DNA of 64,000 bases from Camarhynchus parvulus. Lineage: Eukaryota > Chordata > Aves > Passeriformes > Thraupidae. Positions 19,930 to 32,358 of this stretch are shown one piece after another; positions within the stretch are counted from its first letter, which is position 1, and each line of letters starts with the position of its first letter. The translations under genes and the position numbers were made by a program. The stretch is taken from positions 29,152-93,151 of the forward strand of contig NW_022148864.1 of assembly GCF_901933205.1 (NCBI RefSeq). The letters run 5' to 3'. Below the pieces are notes generated by a model. It made no database searches. It worked only from the letters and a program-made list of their open reading frames with translations, and was not told the DNA's origin.

Positions 19930-21941
19930 GTGAGGCCCCCAAAATTCACCCCAAAAACCCCAAAATTCACCCCAAAAACCCCAAAATACCCAAAAATCCA
20001 CCCCAAAAACCCCAACATTCACCCCAAAACCTGAAAAATTCACCCCAAAAACCCCAAAATTCACCCCAAAACCCCCAAAACCCCTAAAAATCCACCCCAA
20101 AAATCCCAAAACACCCCAAAAATCCTAAAAATCCACCCCAAAACCCCCAAAACCCCCAAAAATTCACCCCAGAAACCCCAAAATTCACCCCAAAAACCCC
20201 AAAAACCCCTAAAAATTCACCCCAAAAACCCCAAAAATCCACCCCAGAAACCCCAAAATCCACCCCTAAAACCCCCCAAGGCCCCCCAAAATTCACCCTT
20301 AAAATCCCAGAATCCACCCCAAAACCCCAAAATTCCCAAAAATTCCCAAAAATCCAGCCCAAAAATTCACCCCAAAAACCCCAAAATCAGCTTTGGGACC
20401 CCAAAATCCACCCCAAAACCCCAAAATTCCCCCAAAATTCCCAAAAAAAATCCCCAAAGTTCACCCCAAAAACCCCAAAATCAGCTTTGGGACCCCAAAA
20501 TCCACCCCAAAAATTCACCCAAAAACCCCAAAATTCACCCCCAAAACGCCCAAAATTCACCCCAAAATCAGCTTTGAGACCCCAAAAATCCCTCCCAAAA
20601 AGTCTAAAAATTCACCTCAAAATCCACCCCAAAAATCCACTCCTAAAACCCCAAAAACCCCAAAAATTCACCCTTAAAACCCCTGAAAATCCGCCTGTAA
20701 AACCCCAAAAATCCACCCCAAAATCCCAAAAATTCACCCTTAAAACCCCAAAATCAGCTTTGGGACCCCTGAAACTCCCAAAAGCCCAAAAATTGTCCCC
20801 AAAACCCCTCAAAATCCGCTTTGGAAACCCAAAAATCCCCAGATCCACCCCTAGAACCCCAAAAACCCCAAAAATCCTCTTTGGGACCGCAAATTAATCC
20901 CTTAAACGCCAAATTCCCCCTTAAAAACCCCAAAATCCCCGAATTCACCCCAACTTAACTCCTTAAATCCCAAATTAACCCCTTCGACCCCAAAATCCCC
21001 CAAATTCACCCCTGAAACCCCAAATTCACCCCGAAATCTGCAAAATCCCCCAAATTCACCCCAAATTCACCCCAAAATCCCCCAAATTCACCCTAAAAAC
21101 CCCAAACTCCCCCAAATTCACCCCAAATTAACCCCTCAAACCCCAAAATCCCCCAAATTCACCCTAAAAACCCCAAACTCCCCCAAATTCACCCCAAATT
21201 CACCCCTTAAACTCCAAATTCACCCTAAAAAAATCCCAAATTCACCCCAAATTCACCCCCAAAATCCCCCAAATTCCCCCTAAAAACCCCAAAATGCCCC
21301 AAATTCACCCCAAATTCCCCCTAAAAACCCCAAAATGCCCCAAATTCACCCCAAATTCCCCCTAAAAACCCCAAAATGCCCCAAATTCACCCCAAATTCC
21401 AACCCCCAAAAATCCCCCAAATTCCCCCCCAACAACCCCAAACTCCCCCAAATTCCCCCTAAAAACCCCAAACTCCCCCCAAATTCCCCCCAAAAACCCC
21501 AAAATGCCCCCAAATTCACCCCAAAATTCCCCTAAAACCCCCAAAATGCCCCAAATTCACCCCCAAAATCCCCCAAATTCCCCCTAAAAACCCCAAAATG
21601 CCCCAAATTCACCCCAAATGAACCCCTTAAATCCCAAATTCACCCTAAAAACCCCAAAATGCCCCAAATTCACCCTAAAACCCCCAAAATCCCCCCAAAT
21701 TCCCCCTAAAACCCCCAAAATGCCCCAAATTCACCCCAAATTCCCCCTAAAAACCCCAAAATGCCCCAAATTCACCCCAAATTCACCCCAAAATGCCCCA
21801 AATTCCCCTAAAAACCCCAAAATGCCCCAAATTCACCCTAAAAACCCCAAACTCCCCCAAATTCACCCCAAATTCACCCCAAATTTCCCCTAAAAACCCC
21901 AAAATGCCCCAAATTCACCCCAATTTTTTTTCCCTCCGCAG
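19930..21941. repeat. Intron 5: CACCCCAAAAACCCC minisatellite
   Basis: Units of AAAATTCACCCCAAAAACCC run to about 20900. CCCAAATTCACCCC with CCCCTAAAAACCCC follows up to the polypyrimidine acceptor of the CXXC exon. No exon was seen. Confidence 0.9.
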
Positions 21942-22188
21942 CCTCGGAGCCGCCGGGGGGCGCTCGTCCCCAAACGGCCCCGCCCCGGCCCCGCCCCCTG
22001 CGAGCCCCGCCCCCGGGCAGGCCCGCCCCCCGCGCTGCGGGCCCCGCCCCCCGCCCGCCCCCGGGGCCCGCGGGGTCGCGCTGCGGGCGCTGCCGGGGCT
22101 GCAGGCGGGGCCAGGACTGCGGGCACTGCCCCAACTGCCGCGACAAACCCAAATTCGGGGGGCCCAACACCAAAAAACAGTGCTGCGT
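21942..22188 (+). CDS. KMT2B: KMT2B exon 6 (CXXC zinc finger)
   Basis: 247 nt, phase 1 to 2, between TTTTTTTTCCCTCCGCAG and GTGAGTG. About 40 proline- and arginine-rich residues precede the CXXC finger: CGRCRGCRRGQDCGHCPNC, then RDKPKFGGPNTKKQCC. Seven of the eight zinc-binding cysteines are here and the last lies in exon 7. KFGGPNTKKQCC is identical to human. The domain binds unmethylated CpG and targets the methyltransferase to CpG-island promoters. Confidence 0.97.
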
Positions 22189-25100
22189 GTGAGTGCCGCA
22201 GTGGGGGGAAAATGGGGAAAAAATTGGGGAAAAATCGGGGAAAAATTGGGGAAAAATCGGGGGGAAAATGGGGGAGATACGGGGGAAAAATGGGGAAAAA
22301 TTGGGGTAAATATGGTAAAAAAATGGGGAAAAATTAGAATAAATATGGTAAAAAAATGGGAGAAATTTGAGTAAATACCATAAAAAATTCGGGGGAAAAG
22401 GGGAGAAAGTTGGGAAAAAAATTGGGAAGGATCAGGTGAAAACTGGGGAAAGATTGGTGGAAATTTGGGGGAAATATGTGAAAAAATAGAAAAATAGGAA
22501 GAAATGTAGGGTAAATATGGTAAAGAAATGGGGAAAATTGGGAGAAAAATAGGGGAAAATGTGGGGAAAAATTTGGGGAAAATTGGGGAAAAAATTGGGG
22601 AAAATGGGGGAAAAATGGGGGAAAAATTGGGGTAAATATGGTAAAAAAAAGGGAAAAATTGGGGAAAAATCGGGGAAAAAATGGGGAAAAATTGGGGTAA
22701 ATACGGTAAAAAAATGGGGGAAAATTGGAATAATTACGGTAAAAAAATGGGAAACATTGGGGTAAATACAGGAAAAATAGAGGGAAATAGAGGAAAAAAT
22801 TGGGAGGAATTGGGGGAAAGCTTGGAAAAAACTGGGGAAGTATTGGGAGAAAATTGGGAAAAATTTAGGGTAAATACGGTAAAAGATGGGAGAAATTTAG
22901 GGTAATTATGGGGAAAAGTTGGGAAAAAGTGGAGGAAATTTGGACTACATGTGATAAAAAATTGGGCAAAAAATGGGGGAGTTTGAGGGAAATTTGGGAG
23001 AAGTCCGGGGGAAAAAATGGGGAAAAGTTGGGGTAATTACGGTAAAAAAATTGGGGGAAAATTGGAATAACTACAGTAAAAAAACTGGGGAAAGTTAGGG
23101 TAAAAGCATTTAAAAATTGGGGGAAAATGAGGAGAAAGTTGGGAAAAAAATTGGGAAGGATCAGGTGAAAACTGGGGAAAGATTGGTGGAAATTTGGGGA
23201 AAATCTGTGAAAAAATGGGCAAAATAGGGAGAAATTTAGGGTAAATATGGTAAAGAAATGGGGAAAATGTGGGGAAAATTTGGAGAAAAATTGGGGAAAA
23301 ATTTGGGGGGAATTTGGGGTTAGAAATGGGGAATTTGGGCAAAGCTGCAGGAGGTGCTGGGGCTGCAGGGGGATTTGGGGGAAAAATTGGGGGGAAAATG
23401 GGGAAATATGGGGAAAAAATTGGAATAAGTATGGTAAAAATGGGGAAAAATTGGGTAAATTGAGGGAAAAATAAGGGGAAATATAGGAAAAATTGGGAAG
23501 AATTGGGGGAAAGTTTGGGAAAACTTGGGAGAAATATGGTAAAAAATTTGGGGTAAATATGGTAAAAAATGGGAGAAATTTAGGGTAATTATGGTAAAAA
23601 ATGGGGAAAAAGTGGGGGAAATTTGGGCTAAATATGATCAAAAATTGGGAGAAATTGGGGAAAAATTGGGGTAAATATGTTAAAAAAATGGGAAAATTTA
23701 GAGTAAAGGCATTTTAAAATTGGGGGAAAATGAGGAGAAAGTTGGGAAAAAATTGGGAAAGATTGGTGGGAATTTGGGGAAAATATGGGAAAAAATGGGG
23801 GAAATAGGGAAAAAAATTGGGGAAAATTTGGAGAAAAGTTGGGGAAAATACGGTGAAAAATTGGGAGAATTTAGGAGAAAATTGGGGAAAAGAATGGGGG
23901 GAAATTTGGGGTTAGAAACGGGGAATTTGGGCAAAGCAGCAGGAGGTGCTGGGGCTGCAGGGGGATTTGGGGGAAAAATTGGGGGAAAATGGGGGAAAAT
24001 GGGGGAAATATGGGGAAAAATTGGAATAAGTATGGTAAAAAATGGGGAAAAATTGGAGTAAGTATGGTAAAAAAATGGGGAAAATTTGGGTAAATAGAGG
24101 AAAAAGTCAGGGGAAATATAGGAAAAATTGGGAAGGATTAGGGGAAAGTTTGGGAGAAATATGGTAAAAAATTTGGGGTAAATAGGGTAAAAAATGGGAG
24201 AAATTTAGGGTAATTATGGTAAAAATTGGGGAGAAATGAGGGGAATACAGGAAAAAGTGTGGGAAATTTGGGCTAAATATGATCAAAAATTGGGGAGAAA
24301 TGGGGAAAAAATTGGGCAAAAAAATGGGGGAGTTTGAGGGAAATTTGGGAGAAATCCAGGAAAAAATTTGGGGAAAATGTGGAAAAAAATGGGGAAAAGT
24401 TGGGGTAAATACGGTAAAAATTGGGGAAAAATTGGGGTAAATATGGTAGAAAGAATGGGAAAATTTTGGGTAAATACAGGAAAAAGTAAAGGGAAACATA
24501 GGAAATAAATGGGAAGAATTAGGGGAAAGTTTGGGAAAATTTGGGTGAAATACAGTAAAAAATGGGAGAAATTTTGGGTAATTATGGGGGAAAATGGGGA
24601 CAATTTGGGGAAAAATTTGGGGGAAATATGGTGAAAAATTGGGAAAATTTGGGAAAGAAATTGGGGATAGTTGGGAAAAATTGGGAGAAAGTTGGGGGAA
24701 ATTAGGGCAGAAATTGGGGGGAATTTATGGTAAATAGGGCAAAATATTGGGAGAAAATCAGGAAAAGTTTGGGGTAAGTACGGTAAAAAATTGGGAGAAT
24801 TTAGGGAGAAACTGGGGAAAAGTTGGGGGAAAATTGGAAAAATATTGGGAAAAATTTGGGGGAAAATTGGGAAAAATTTGGGGGAAATTGGGGGAAAAGT
24901 GGGGGAAATTTGGTAAAAAATTGGGAAGGAATTGGAGTAAAAAAATTGGGAAAAAATGGGGAAAATGTAGAGAAAAGTTGGGGCAAAAAAGGGAGAAATT
25001 AGAGAAAAAAATTTGGGGTGAATTGTGGGAAACTTGGGAAAAACTTTGGGGAAAATTTGGAGAAAATTTGGGAAAAAAATTGGGGGACATTTGGGGGAAA

Positions 25101-25328
25101 TTTGGGAAAAAAATGTGGAGAAATTTGGGGGGAATTTGGGGAAAATTGGGGGAAATTTGGGAGAAGTTTGGGGGGGATTTGGAGGAAATTTGGACAAAAT
25201 TTTGGGGGGAATTTGAAGGGAATTTGGGAATTTTTTTGGGGAATTTTTTGGGGAATTTCTTGGGGAATTTTTTGGGGAATTTTTTGGGAATTTTTTGGGA
25301 ATTTTTGACTCCTCCCTTCCCCCCCCAG
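22189..25328. repeat. Intron 6: GGGGAAAAATTGGG minisatellite
   Basis: Purine-rich units such as GGGAAAAATTGGGGTAAATA run throughout, with interspersed ATATGGTAAAAAA. A block of about 600 bp containing GCAGGAGGTGCTGGGGCTGC occurs near 23340 and again near 23940, marking a larger duplication. From about 25220 a TTTTTTGGGGAATTT run leads into the acceptor. Confidence 0.95.
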
Positions 25329-25384
25329 GCTCCGACGCTGCGACAAAATCGAGGCTCGAAAACTGGAACGGCTCGGGAGGAGAG
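25329..25384 (+). CDS. KMT2B: KMT2B exon 7 (end of CXXC domain)
   Basis: 56 nt, phase 2 to 1, between CCCCCCCCAG and GTGGGG. Its first base completes the valine of QCCV, then it encodes LRRCDKIEARKLERLGRR. The cysteine is the last zinc ligand of the CXXC finger. CDKIEARK is identical to human. Confidence 0.95.
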
Positions 25385-26400
25385 GTGGGGTAAACTGGGA
25401 TAAACTGGGATGGACTGGGATGGACTGGGAGGGACTGGGAGGAACTGGGAGGGGATTGAGATCAAAATGGCAGGGACTGGTTTATACTGGGATAAACTGG
25501 GACAAGCTGGGAGGGAACTGGGAGAGACTGGGATCGTACTGGGATCAAACTGGGTTGGACTGGGAGGCACTGGGATGGACTGGTTTCTACTGGGGTAAAC
25601 TGGGAGGGGACTGGAGTCATACTGGGAGTTACTGGGAGAGCAGTGGAAGCATGCTGGGATCATACTGGGACCACTGGGAGTTCACTTGGATGTTACTGGG
25701 AGGGACTGGGATGGACTGGGAGGGACTGGGAGGGGATTGGGAGTGGTAAAAAGGGGATTTGGGGTTACTGGTTTGTACTGGGAGGGACTGGGAGGGACTG
25801 GGAGGGGACTGGGATGGACTGGAATGAACTGGGAGTTACTGGGAGGGGACTGGAATTATACTGGGAATTACTGGGAGCACTGGGAGCGACTGGGAGGACA
25901 TTGGGATCATACTGGGATGAACTGGTAGGGACTGGGATGAACTGGGATAAACTGGGAGGGACTGGGAGGGGATTGAGATCAAAATGGGAGGGACTGGGAT
26001 GGACTGGTTTATAGTGGGATAAACTGGGAGGGGCTGGGATGGAACTGGGATCAAAATGGGAGGGACTGGGACAAACTGGGACAAACTGGGAGGGGATTGG
26101 GACAGACTGGGATGAACTGGGAGGGAACTGGGATCTTATTGGGATCACACTGGGATCGAACTGGGAGTTACTGGGATGGACTGGGAGGGATTGAGATGGA
26201 ACTGGGAGGGACTGGGGCAAACTGGGATGGACTGGGAGTTACTGGGAGGGAACTGGAATTATGCTGGGAGTTAGTGGGAGCACTGGGAGTTACTGGGAGG
26301 ACATTGGGGTCATACTGGGAGCACTGGGACCATAGTGGGATCACGTTTTGATTATACTGGGAGTTACTGGGATCAAACTGGGAGGGACTGGAGTCAAATC
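25385..26400 (+). repeat. Intron 7a: ACTGGGA minisatellite
   Basis: Units GGGATGGACTGGGAGGGACT with TACTGGGAGTTACTGGG belong to the same ACTGG family as 1534-3240 and 60390-63660. The array starts seven bases after the donor of exon 7. No KMT2B exon echo was noticed here. Confidence 0.95.
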
Positions 26401-29013
26401 TGGGCGTCCCAAATGTCCCCGAATCCCCTTTGGGACCCCTCCCCCAGCTGTGGCCCCGCCCTCTCCCGCCGTGGCCACGCCCCCTCCCAGATGTGGCACT
26501 GCCCCCTCCCTGGTCTGGCCCCGCCCTCTCCGCCGTGGCCACGCCTCCTCCCAGATGTGGCCACGCCCCCTCCCTGGTCTGGCCCCGCCCCCTCCCAGGT
26601 GTAGCCCCGCCCTTCCCAGGTGTGGCCCCGCCCCCTCCCAGGTGTGGCCCCGCCCCTCCCAGGTCTGGCCCCGCCCCCTCCCAGGTGTAGCCCCGCCCCC
26701 TCCCCCCCGGCCACGTGGGCCCCGCGCGGGGACAGAGGGACAGAGGGACAGGTACGGGGGTGGGGGGGGGGAAGGGATTTGGGCACTTTTGGGGACATTT
26801 GGGGGGTTTGGGGACATTTGGGGGGTGGGCGAGGGGATTTGGGCACATTTGGGGGCATTTTGGGGACATTCCGGGGCGATTTGGGGACGAGTTTTGGCCG
26901 GGGAAGGGGATTTAGGAGAGGTGGGGGAGGGGATTTGGGCACATTTGGGGGGGGAGGGGATTTGGGGACATTTTGGGGGGGATTGGGGACATTTGGGGGT
27001 GGAGGAGGGGATTTGGGGACATTTCCGTGGGATTTGGGGACATCCGGGCACATTTTGGGGAGGATTTAGGGACATTTGGGGTGTGGGGGGAGGGGATTTG
27101 GGCACATTGCCGGCAGATCTGGGGACAATCGAGGGGATTTGGGGACATTTGGGGACATTTTGGGGATGGGTGAGGGGATTTAGGAACATTTGGGGACAGT
27201 AGGGATGGTGGGGGAGGGGATTTGGGGACATTTTTGGGGGATTTGGGCACATCTGGGGGAATTTGGGGACATTTTGGGGACGGGCGAGGGGATTTAGGAA
27301 CATTTGGAGACCGTGGGGAGGGTGGGGGAGGGGATTTGGGGACATTTTTGGGGGATTTTGGGGGATTTGGGGACATTTTGAGGGAATTTGGGGACATTTT
27401 GGGGACGGGCGAGGGGATTTAGGGACATCTTTAGGAAATTTGTGACATTTTTGGGGGGATTTGGGAGCATCTGGGGCCATTTTGGGGTGAAATTTCAGCG
27501 AAGTTGGAAGAATTTCGGGGAATGTTTTTTCATTTTGGTGAATTTTGGGTGAATTTTGGTGAATTTGGGGTGAATTTGGGGAGAATTGGGGACATTTGGG
27601 GAATTTTGGGGCGGGATTTTGGAACATTTTGGGGATTTGGGGTGGATTTTTGGATTTTTGGTGATTTTGGCGAATTTAGGTGGATTTTGGGGAATTTTGG
27701 GTGAATTTTGGTGAATTTTGGGTGAATTTTGGTGGATTTTGTGTCAATTTCTGGTGATTTTTGCTCATTTTGGGTGAATTTTGAGTGGATATTTTGGCTA
27801 ATTTCGGGTTAGTTCTGGGTGATTTTAGTTAATTTTTGTTAATTTTTGTTAATTTTTGTTAATTTTTGTTAATTTTTGTTAATTTTAGTTAATTTTTGTT
27901 AATTTTCGTTACTTTGGGGTTAGCTTGAGGTCAATTTTGGGGGAATTTTTGAGGATTTTAGGGGAATTTTCAGGGATTTTCGTTGAATTTTGAATGAATA
28001 TTTTTGGATTTTGCTTCCTTTTGGTTCCTTTTAATTAATTCCAATTAATTCATTCCCGTTAATTGTTGCTAATTTCGGGCGGTTTTAGGTAATTTCTGTT
28101 GATTTGGAGTTAATTTTAAATGAATTTCGGGTTAATTTGGGGTTAATTTTGAGCGGATATTTTTGGATTTTGGTTCATTTTAATTACCTTTAATTAAACA
28201 TTCATTAATTCTTAATTTCGCGGTAATTTCGGGTTAATTTTGGGTGAATTTCGGGTGAATTTTCGGGGATTTTGGGGGGAATTTTTGGGGATTTTTGCTT
28301 CATTTTGTTGATTTTAGGCGGCTCTTTTAATTTAATTAATTAATTGCCGTTAATTACCGTTAATTACGAGTGGTTTTATTTAAGTTCAGGTGGATTTTCA
28401 GGAATTTCGAGTGAATTTTGCGTGGACTTTTCGGGAATTTCGTTTAATTTGTGTTCATTTTAGTCAACTTTAATTAACTGTAGTTAATTAGTTTCGTTAA
28501 TTATCGTTAATTTGAAATTCATTTCGGGTATTTGTGGTTATTTTCTGTAATTTTCCGGTAATTTCGGCTGAATTTTGGGGGATTTTGGGCAGAATTTTCG
28601 GGGTTTTGGTTCATTTCGCGTGGCTGTTTTAACCATAATTAATTAATGTTGTTAATTAGCGTTAATTTGGGATTAACTTCAGGTGAATTTCAGTGAATTT
28701 TGGTTCGTTTTGGGTGAATTTTGGGTGAATTTTTGAGGATTTCGGGCGGAATTTTCGCGGATTTTGGTTCATTTCACGTGTCTGGTTGAACTGTGGTTAA
28801 TGAATTGTCGCTAATTAGCGTTAATTTCAAATTAATTTCGGGTATTTGTGGTTATTTTCGGTTATTTTGCGGTAATTTCGGGTGAATTTTGGGGGATTTT
28901 GGGTGGAATTTTCGGAATTTTTGGTCCATTTCACGTGTCAGGTTGAACTGCCGTTAATGAATTGTCGTTAATTGTCGTTAATTAGCGTTAATTAGCGTTA
29001 ATTGCCCCCGCAG
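26401..29013. repeat. Intron 7b: GGTGTGGCCCCGCCCC, GGGGATTTGGGGACATT and TTAATTTTTG repeats
   Basis: Three successive arrays are present. 26430-26720 holds CCCCTCCCAGGTGTGGCC units. 26760-27480 holds GGGGATTTGGGGACATTTT. 27480-29000 is AT-rich degenerate GGTGAATTTTGGG with about eight TTAATTTTTG copies at 27830-27915. The last 45 bases are TTAATTAGCG repeats, the reverse complement of the TAATTAACGC repeats at 63800-63955. Confidence 0.9.
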
Positions 29014-29225
29014 GTCGCGGCCCCGCCCCCCGCTGGGACTCGGGCTCCGAGAGCGGCGACAGCGGCGGGGGAGGGGCGGGGCCGGGCGGGGAAATGGGCG
29101 GGGCCAGCGAGGGAGGGGGCGGGGAAATGGGCGGGGACGGAGCCGCCCCTCCCCCCGCGCTGCGGAGAGCGCTGAGGCCCCCCGGCCCGAGAGCCCGGAC
29201 AGACGGACGCGGGCGGACAGCGATG
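29014..29225 (+). CDS. KMT2B: KMT2B exon 8
   Basis: 212 nt, phase 1 to 0, between GCCCCCGCAG and GTGAGAG. It encodes RGPAPRWDSGSESGDSG, a glycine-rich stretch, then ALRRALRPPGPRARTD and GRGRTAM. Human KMT2B has LPWDSDESPEA followed by RKSARRCVKQRP at this place. The glycine-rich middle includes a duplicated GGGGEMGG motif. The last 25 bases (GACAGACGGACGCGGGCGGA) resemble the downstream minisatellite unit. Confidence 0.75.
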
Positions 29226-30930
29226 GTGAGAGGGGGACAGACGGACACTGGGGACATTGGGGGGGACAGACGGACATTGGGGACATTGGGGGGGGGACAG
29301 ATGAGACGGACATTGGGGATACTGGGGGTACAGACGACAGACGGACATTGGGGGGGGACAGACGGACATTGGGGGGGGACAGACGGACACTGGGGACATT
29401 GGGGGAGACAGACGGACAGACGGACATTGGGGGGACAGACGGACACTGGGGACATTGGGGGGGACAGACGGACATTGGGGACATTGGGGGGGACAGACGG
29501 ACATTGGGGGGGACAGACGGACACAGGACAGCGAGGGTGAGAGGGGGACAGACGGACACTGGGGACATTGGGGGGGACAGACGGACACTGGGGACATTGG
29601 GGGAGACAGACGGACAGACGGACATTGGGGGAGACAGACGGACACGGGCGGACAGCGGGGGGAGGGGGGACAGACGGACACTGGGGACATTGGGGACGGT
29701 CGGGGGACAGGACGGACATTGGGGACACTGGGGGGGACAGACGGACAGACGGACATTGGGGGGACAGACGGACATTGGGGACATTGGGGGGGACAGACGG
29801 ACAGACGGACATTGGGGGGACAGACGGACATTGGGGACATTGGGGGGGGACAGACGGACACAGGACAGCTTACGTGAGAGGGGGGACGACGGACACTGGG
29901 GACATTGGGGGGGACAGACGGACATTGGGGACATTGGGGGGACAGACGGACATTGGGGGGAGCGGACAGGACAGCGAGGGTGAGAGGGGGACAGACGGAC
30001 ACTGGGGACATTGGGGGGGACAGACGGACACTGGGGACATTGGGGGAGACAGACGGACAGACGGACATTGGGGGAGACAGACGGACAGACGGACATTGGG
30101 GGAGACAGACGGACACGGGCGGACAGCGACCGTGAGAGGGGGACAGACGGACACTGGGGACATTGGGGACATTGGGGGGGACAGACGGACATTGGGGACA
30201 TTGGGGGGACAGACGGACATTGGGGACATTGGGGGGGACAGACGGACACAGGACAGCGACGGTGAGAGGGGGACAGATGGACACTGGGGACATTGGGGGG
30301 GACAGACGGACAGACGGACATTGGGGGGGACAGACGGACACTGGGGACATTGGGGGGGACAGACGGACATTGGGGACATTGGGGGGGACAGACGGACAGA
30401 CGGACATTGGGGGGACAGACGGACATTGGGGACATTGGGGGGGACAGACGGACATTGGGGACATTGGGGGGGACAGACGGACATTGGGGGGGGACAGACG
30501 GACACTGGGGACATTGGGGGGGACAGACGAACATTGGGGACATTGGGGGGAGACAGACGGACATTGGGGACATTGGGGCAGACAGACGGACAGACGGACA
30601 TTGGGGGGGGACAGACGGACATTGGGGACATTGGGGGGGACAGACGGACACGGGCGGACAGCGACGGTGAGAGGGGGACAGACGGACAGACGGACATTGG
30701 GGACATTTTGGGGGACAGACGGACATTGGGGACATTGGGGACATTGGGGGAGGCAGACGGACATTGGGGACATTTTGGGGGACAGACGGACAGACGGACA
30801 TTGGGGGGGGACAGACGGACATTGGGGGGGACAGACGGACACAGGACAGCGAGGGTGAGAGGGGGACAGACGGACAGACGGACATTGGGGACACTGGGGG
30901 GAGGGGCAGGTGCGGTCGCGCCCGGGTGTG
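29226..30930 (+). repeat. Intron 8: GACAGACGGACATTGGGG minisatellite with donor echoes
   Basis: The unit is GGGACAGACGGACATTGGGG with GACATT. Modules resembling the exon 8 end plus donor (GGACAGCGACGGTGAGAGGG) recur with GT at 29537, 29874, 29980, 30132, 30262, 30667 and 30855. The array therefore contains seven decoy copies of the real donor at 29226. Confidence 0.95.
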
Positions 30931-31018
30931 TCCCCAGGTGTGTCCCCAGGTATGACCCCTCCGTGACCCCTCGGTGACCCCTCGGTGACCCCCGTGTGTC
31001 CCCTCCCCCCCCCCAGAG

Positions 31019-31108
31019 TCGCCCCCCGAGCCTGACCCCGCCCCTTTGCCGAGGCCCCGCCCCCTCCAGCCGCTGCTGCAGCTGCGGGCGCGGAGGAGGC
31101 AGCAACAG
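31019..31108 (+). CDS. KMT2B: KMT2B exon 9
   Basis: 90 nt, phase 0 at both ends when the second AG of the tandem acceptor CCCAG|AG is used; the first AG would break the frame. It encodes SPPEPDPAPLPRPRPLQPLL followed by QLRARRRQQQ. Human KMT2B has PRKPTLQPVLQLKARRRLDK here. The donor is CAG|GTGGGG. Between 30931 and 31018 lie CGGTGACCCCT repeats and a long C-tract. Confidence 0.9.
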
Positions 31109-32254
31109 GTGGGGGAGGGGCGGGAAAACCCGGGGGGGGGGAGGGGCAAAAATGGGGGTGGGGGAGGGGTAGAGTGAGCGGGAGGGGCAATAAAGGGGGA
31201 GGGACAGTAAAAGGGGAGGGGCAAAAACGGGGGGGGGCACAACAGGAGATGGGGCAAAAAGGGGAGGGGTAATAACGGGGGAGGGGCAAAAATGGTGTGG
31301 GGAGGGGCAAACAAGGGTGGGGGAAGGGCAGAATATGGGGGAGGGGCCATAACGGGGGGGGGCAAAAGTGGGGGAGGGGCAATAACGGGAGATGGGGGAG
31401 GGGGCAAAAATGAGGGGGGAGGGGCAAAAATGGGAGGGAGGCAATAACGGGGGAGGGGCAGTAAAGGGGGGAGGGACAATAAAGGGGAGGGGCAATAAAG
31501 GGGGAGGGGCAATAACGGGGGTGGGGTAAAAAATGGGGGAGGGGCAAAAATGGGGGAGGGGCAAAAATGGGGGAGGGGGAATAAAGGAGGGAGGGGCAAT
31601 AATGGGGGAGGGGCAATAACGGGGGGAAGGGCAATTGAGGGGAAAGGGAAAAATGGGGTGTGGGGGAGGAACGGGGAAAATGGGGGGAGGGGCAAAAAGA
31701 GGGGGGGTGGGGGAGGGGTAAAAATGGGGGGAGGGAGAGAATGGGGGTGGGGGAGGGGGAAAAAGAGGGAGGGGAACCCCAAAATTTGGGGTGGGGGAGG
31801 GGCAGAACAGAGGGGGAGGGGTAAAGTGGGGGGTGGGGGAGGGGTAAAAATGGGGAGAGAGGGGCAGAATGGGGGGGGAGGGGTAAATCAAGGGTGGGGG
31901 AGGGGCAAAAAATGGGGGAGGGGTAAAATGGTGGCGGGAGGGGGGGGAAGCCAAAATTTGGGGTGGGGGAGGGGAAAACCAGGGGTGGGGGAGGGGCAAA
32001 AATGTGGGGAGGGGCAAAAAGGAGAGGTAAAGTGGGAGTGGGGGAGGGGAAATTGGGGGTGGGGGAGGGGCAGAATGGGGGAGGGGAAGGGGCAACATGG
32101 GGGGAGGGGAGCCCAAAATTTGGGGCTGGGGGAGGGGAAATTGGAGGTGGGGGAGGAGCCAAAACTTGGGGGGGAGGGGTCAAAATGTGAAGGGGAGGGG
32201 CCAAAATTGGGGTGGGGGAGGGGCGGAGCTCTGACCCCTCCCCCCCCCCCTCAG
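31109..32254. repeat. Intron 9: GGGGAGGGGCAAAAATGGGG minisatellite
   Basis: Strongly purine-rich units (GGGGGAGGGGCAATAACGGG) run on the plus strand and end in a CTCCCCCCCCCCTCAG acceptor. No exon was seen. Confidence 0.95.
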
Positions 32255-32358
32255 GATTGGGGCCCCCCCGGAGCTTTGGGCCCCGCCCAGAACGGGTGGG
32301 GGAGGGGCCGGGCCGGCGACGGGGAGGGGCGGGGACGCGGCTGCGCGTGGACTTCAAG
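32255..32358 (+). CDS. KMT2B: KMT2B exon 10 (contains a frameshift)
   Basis: The acceptor is CCCCCCCCCTCAG and the donor GTGAGG. The 104 nt are not a multiple of three although both neighbours are phase 0. Read from the start it gives DWGPPGALGPAQNGWGRGR, in which NGW aligns with human FPNGWTGKQK. The end is conserved only in another frame, TRLRVDFK, matching human HRVRVDFK. A one-base loss or two-base gain in the G-rich middle (about 32290-32335) explains this. Sequencing error in a G-run is as likely as a real mutation. Confidence 0.75.

Noticed and set aside
22081..22188. CXXC finger of KMT2A, DNMT1, KDM2 or another CXXC protein
   Set aside because: The combination with CDKIEARK, NVWLMGG, WFDARDPK and the ePHD in order, and the short linkers, fits KMT2B. 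KMT2A is less likely because of the proline-rich flanks and the neighbouring nephrin-family gene.
27828..27916. TTAATTTTTG run as a replication origin or homeodomain cluster
   Set aside because: It is a short degenerate simple repeat in an AT-rich intron; nothing else supports a function.
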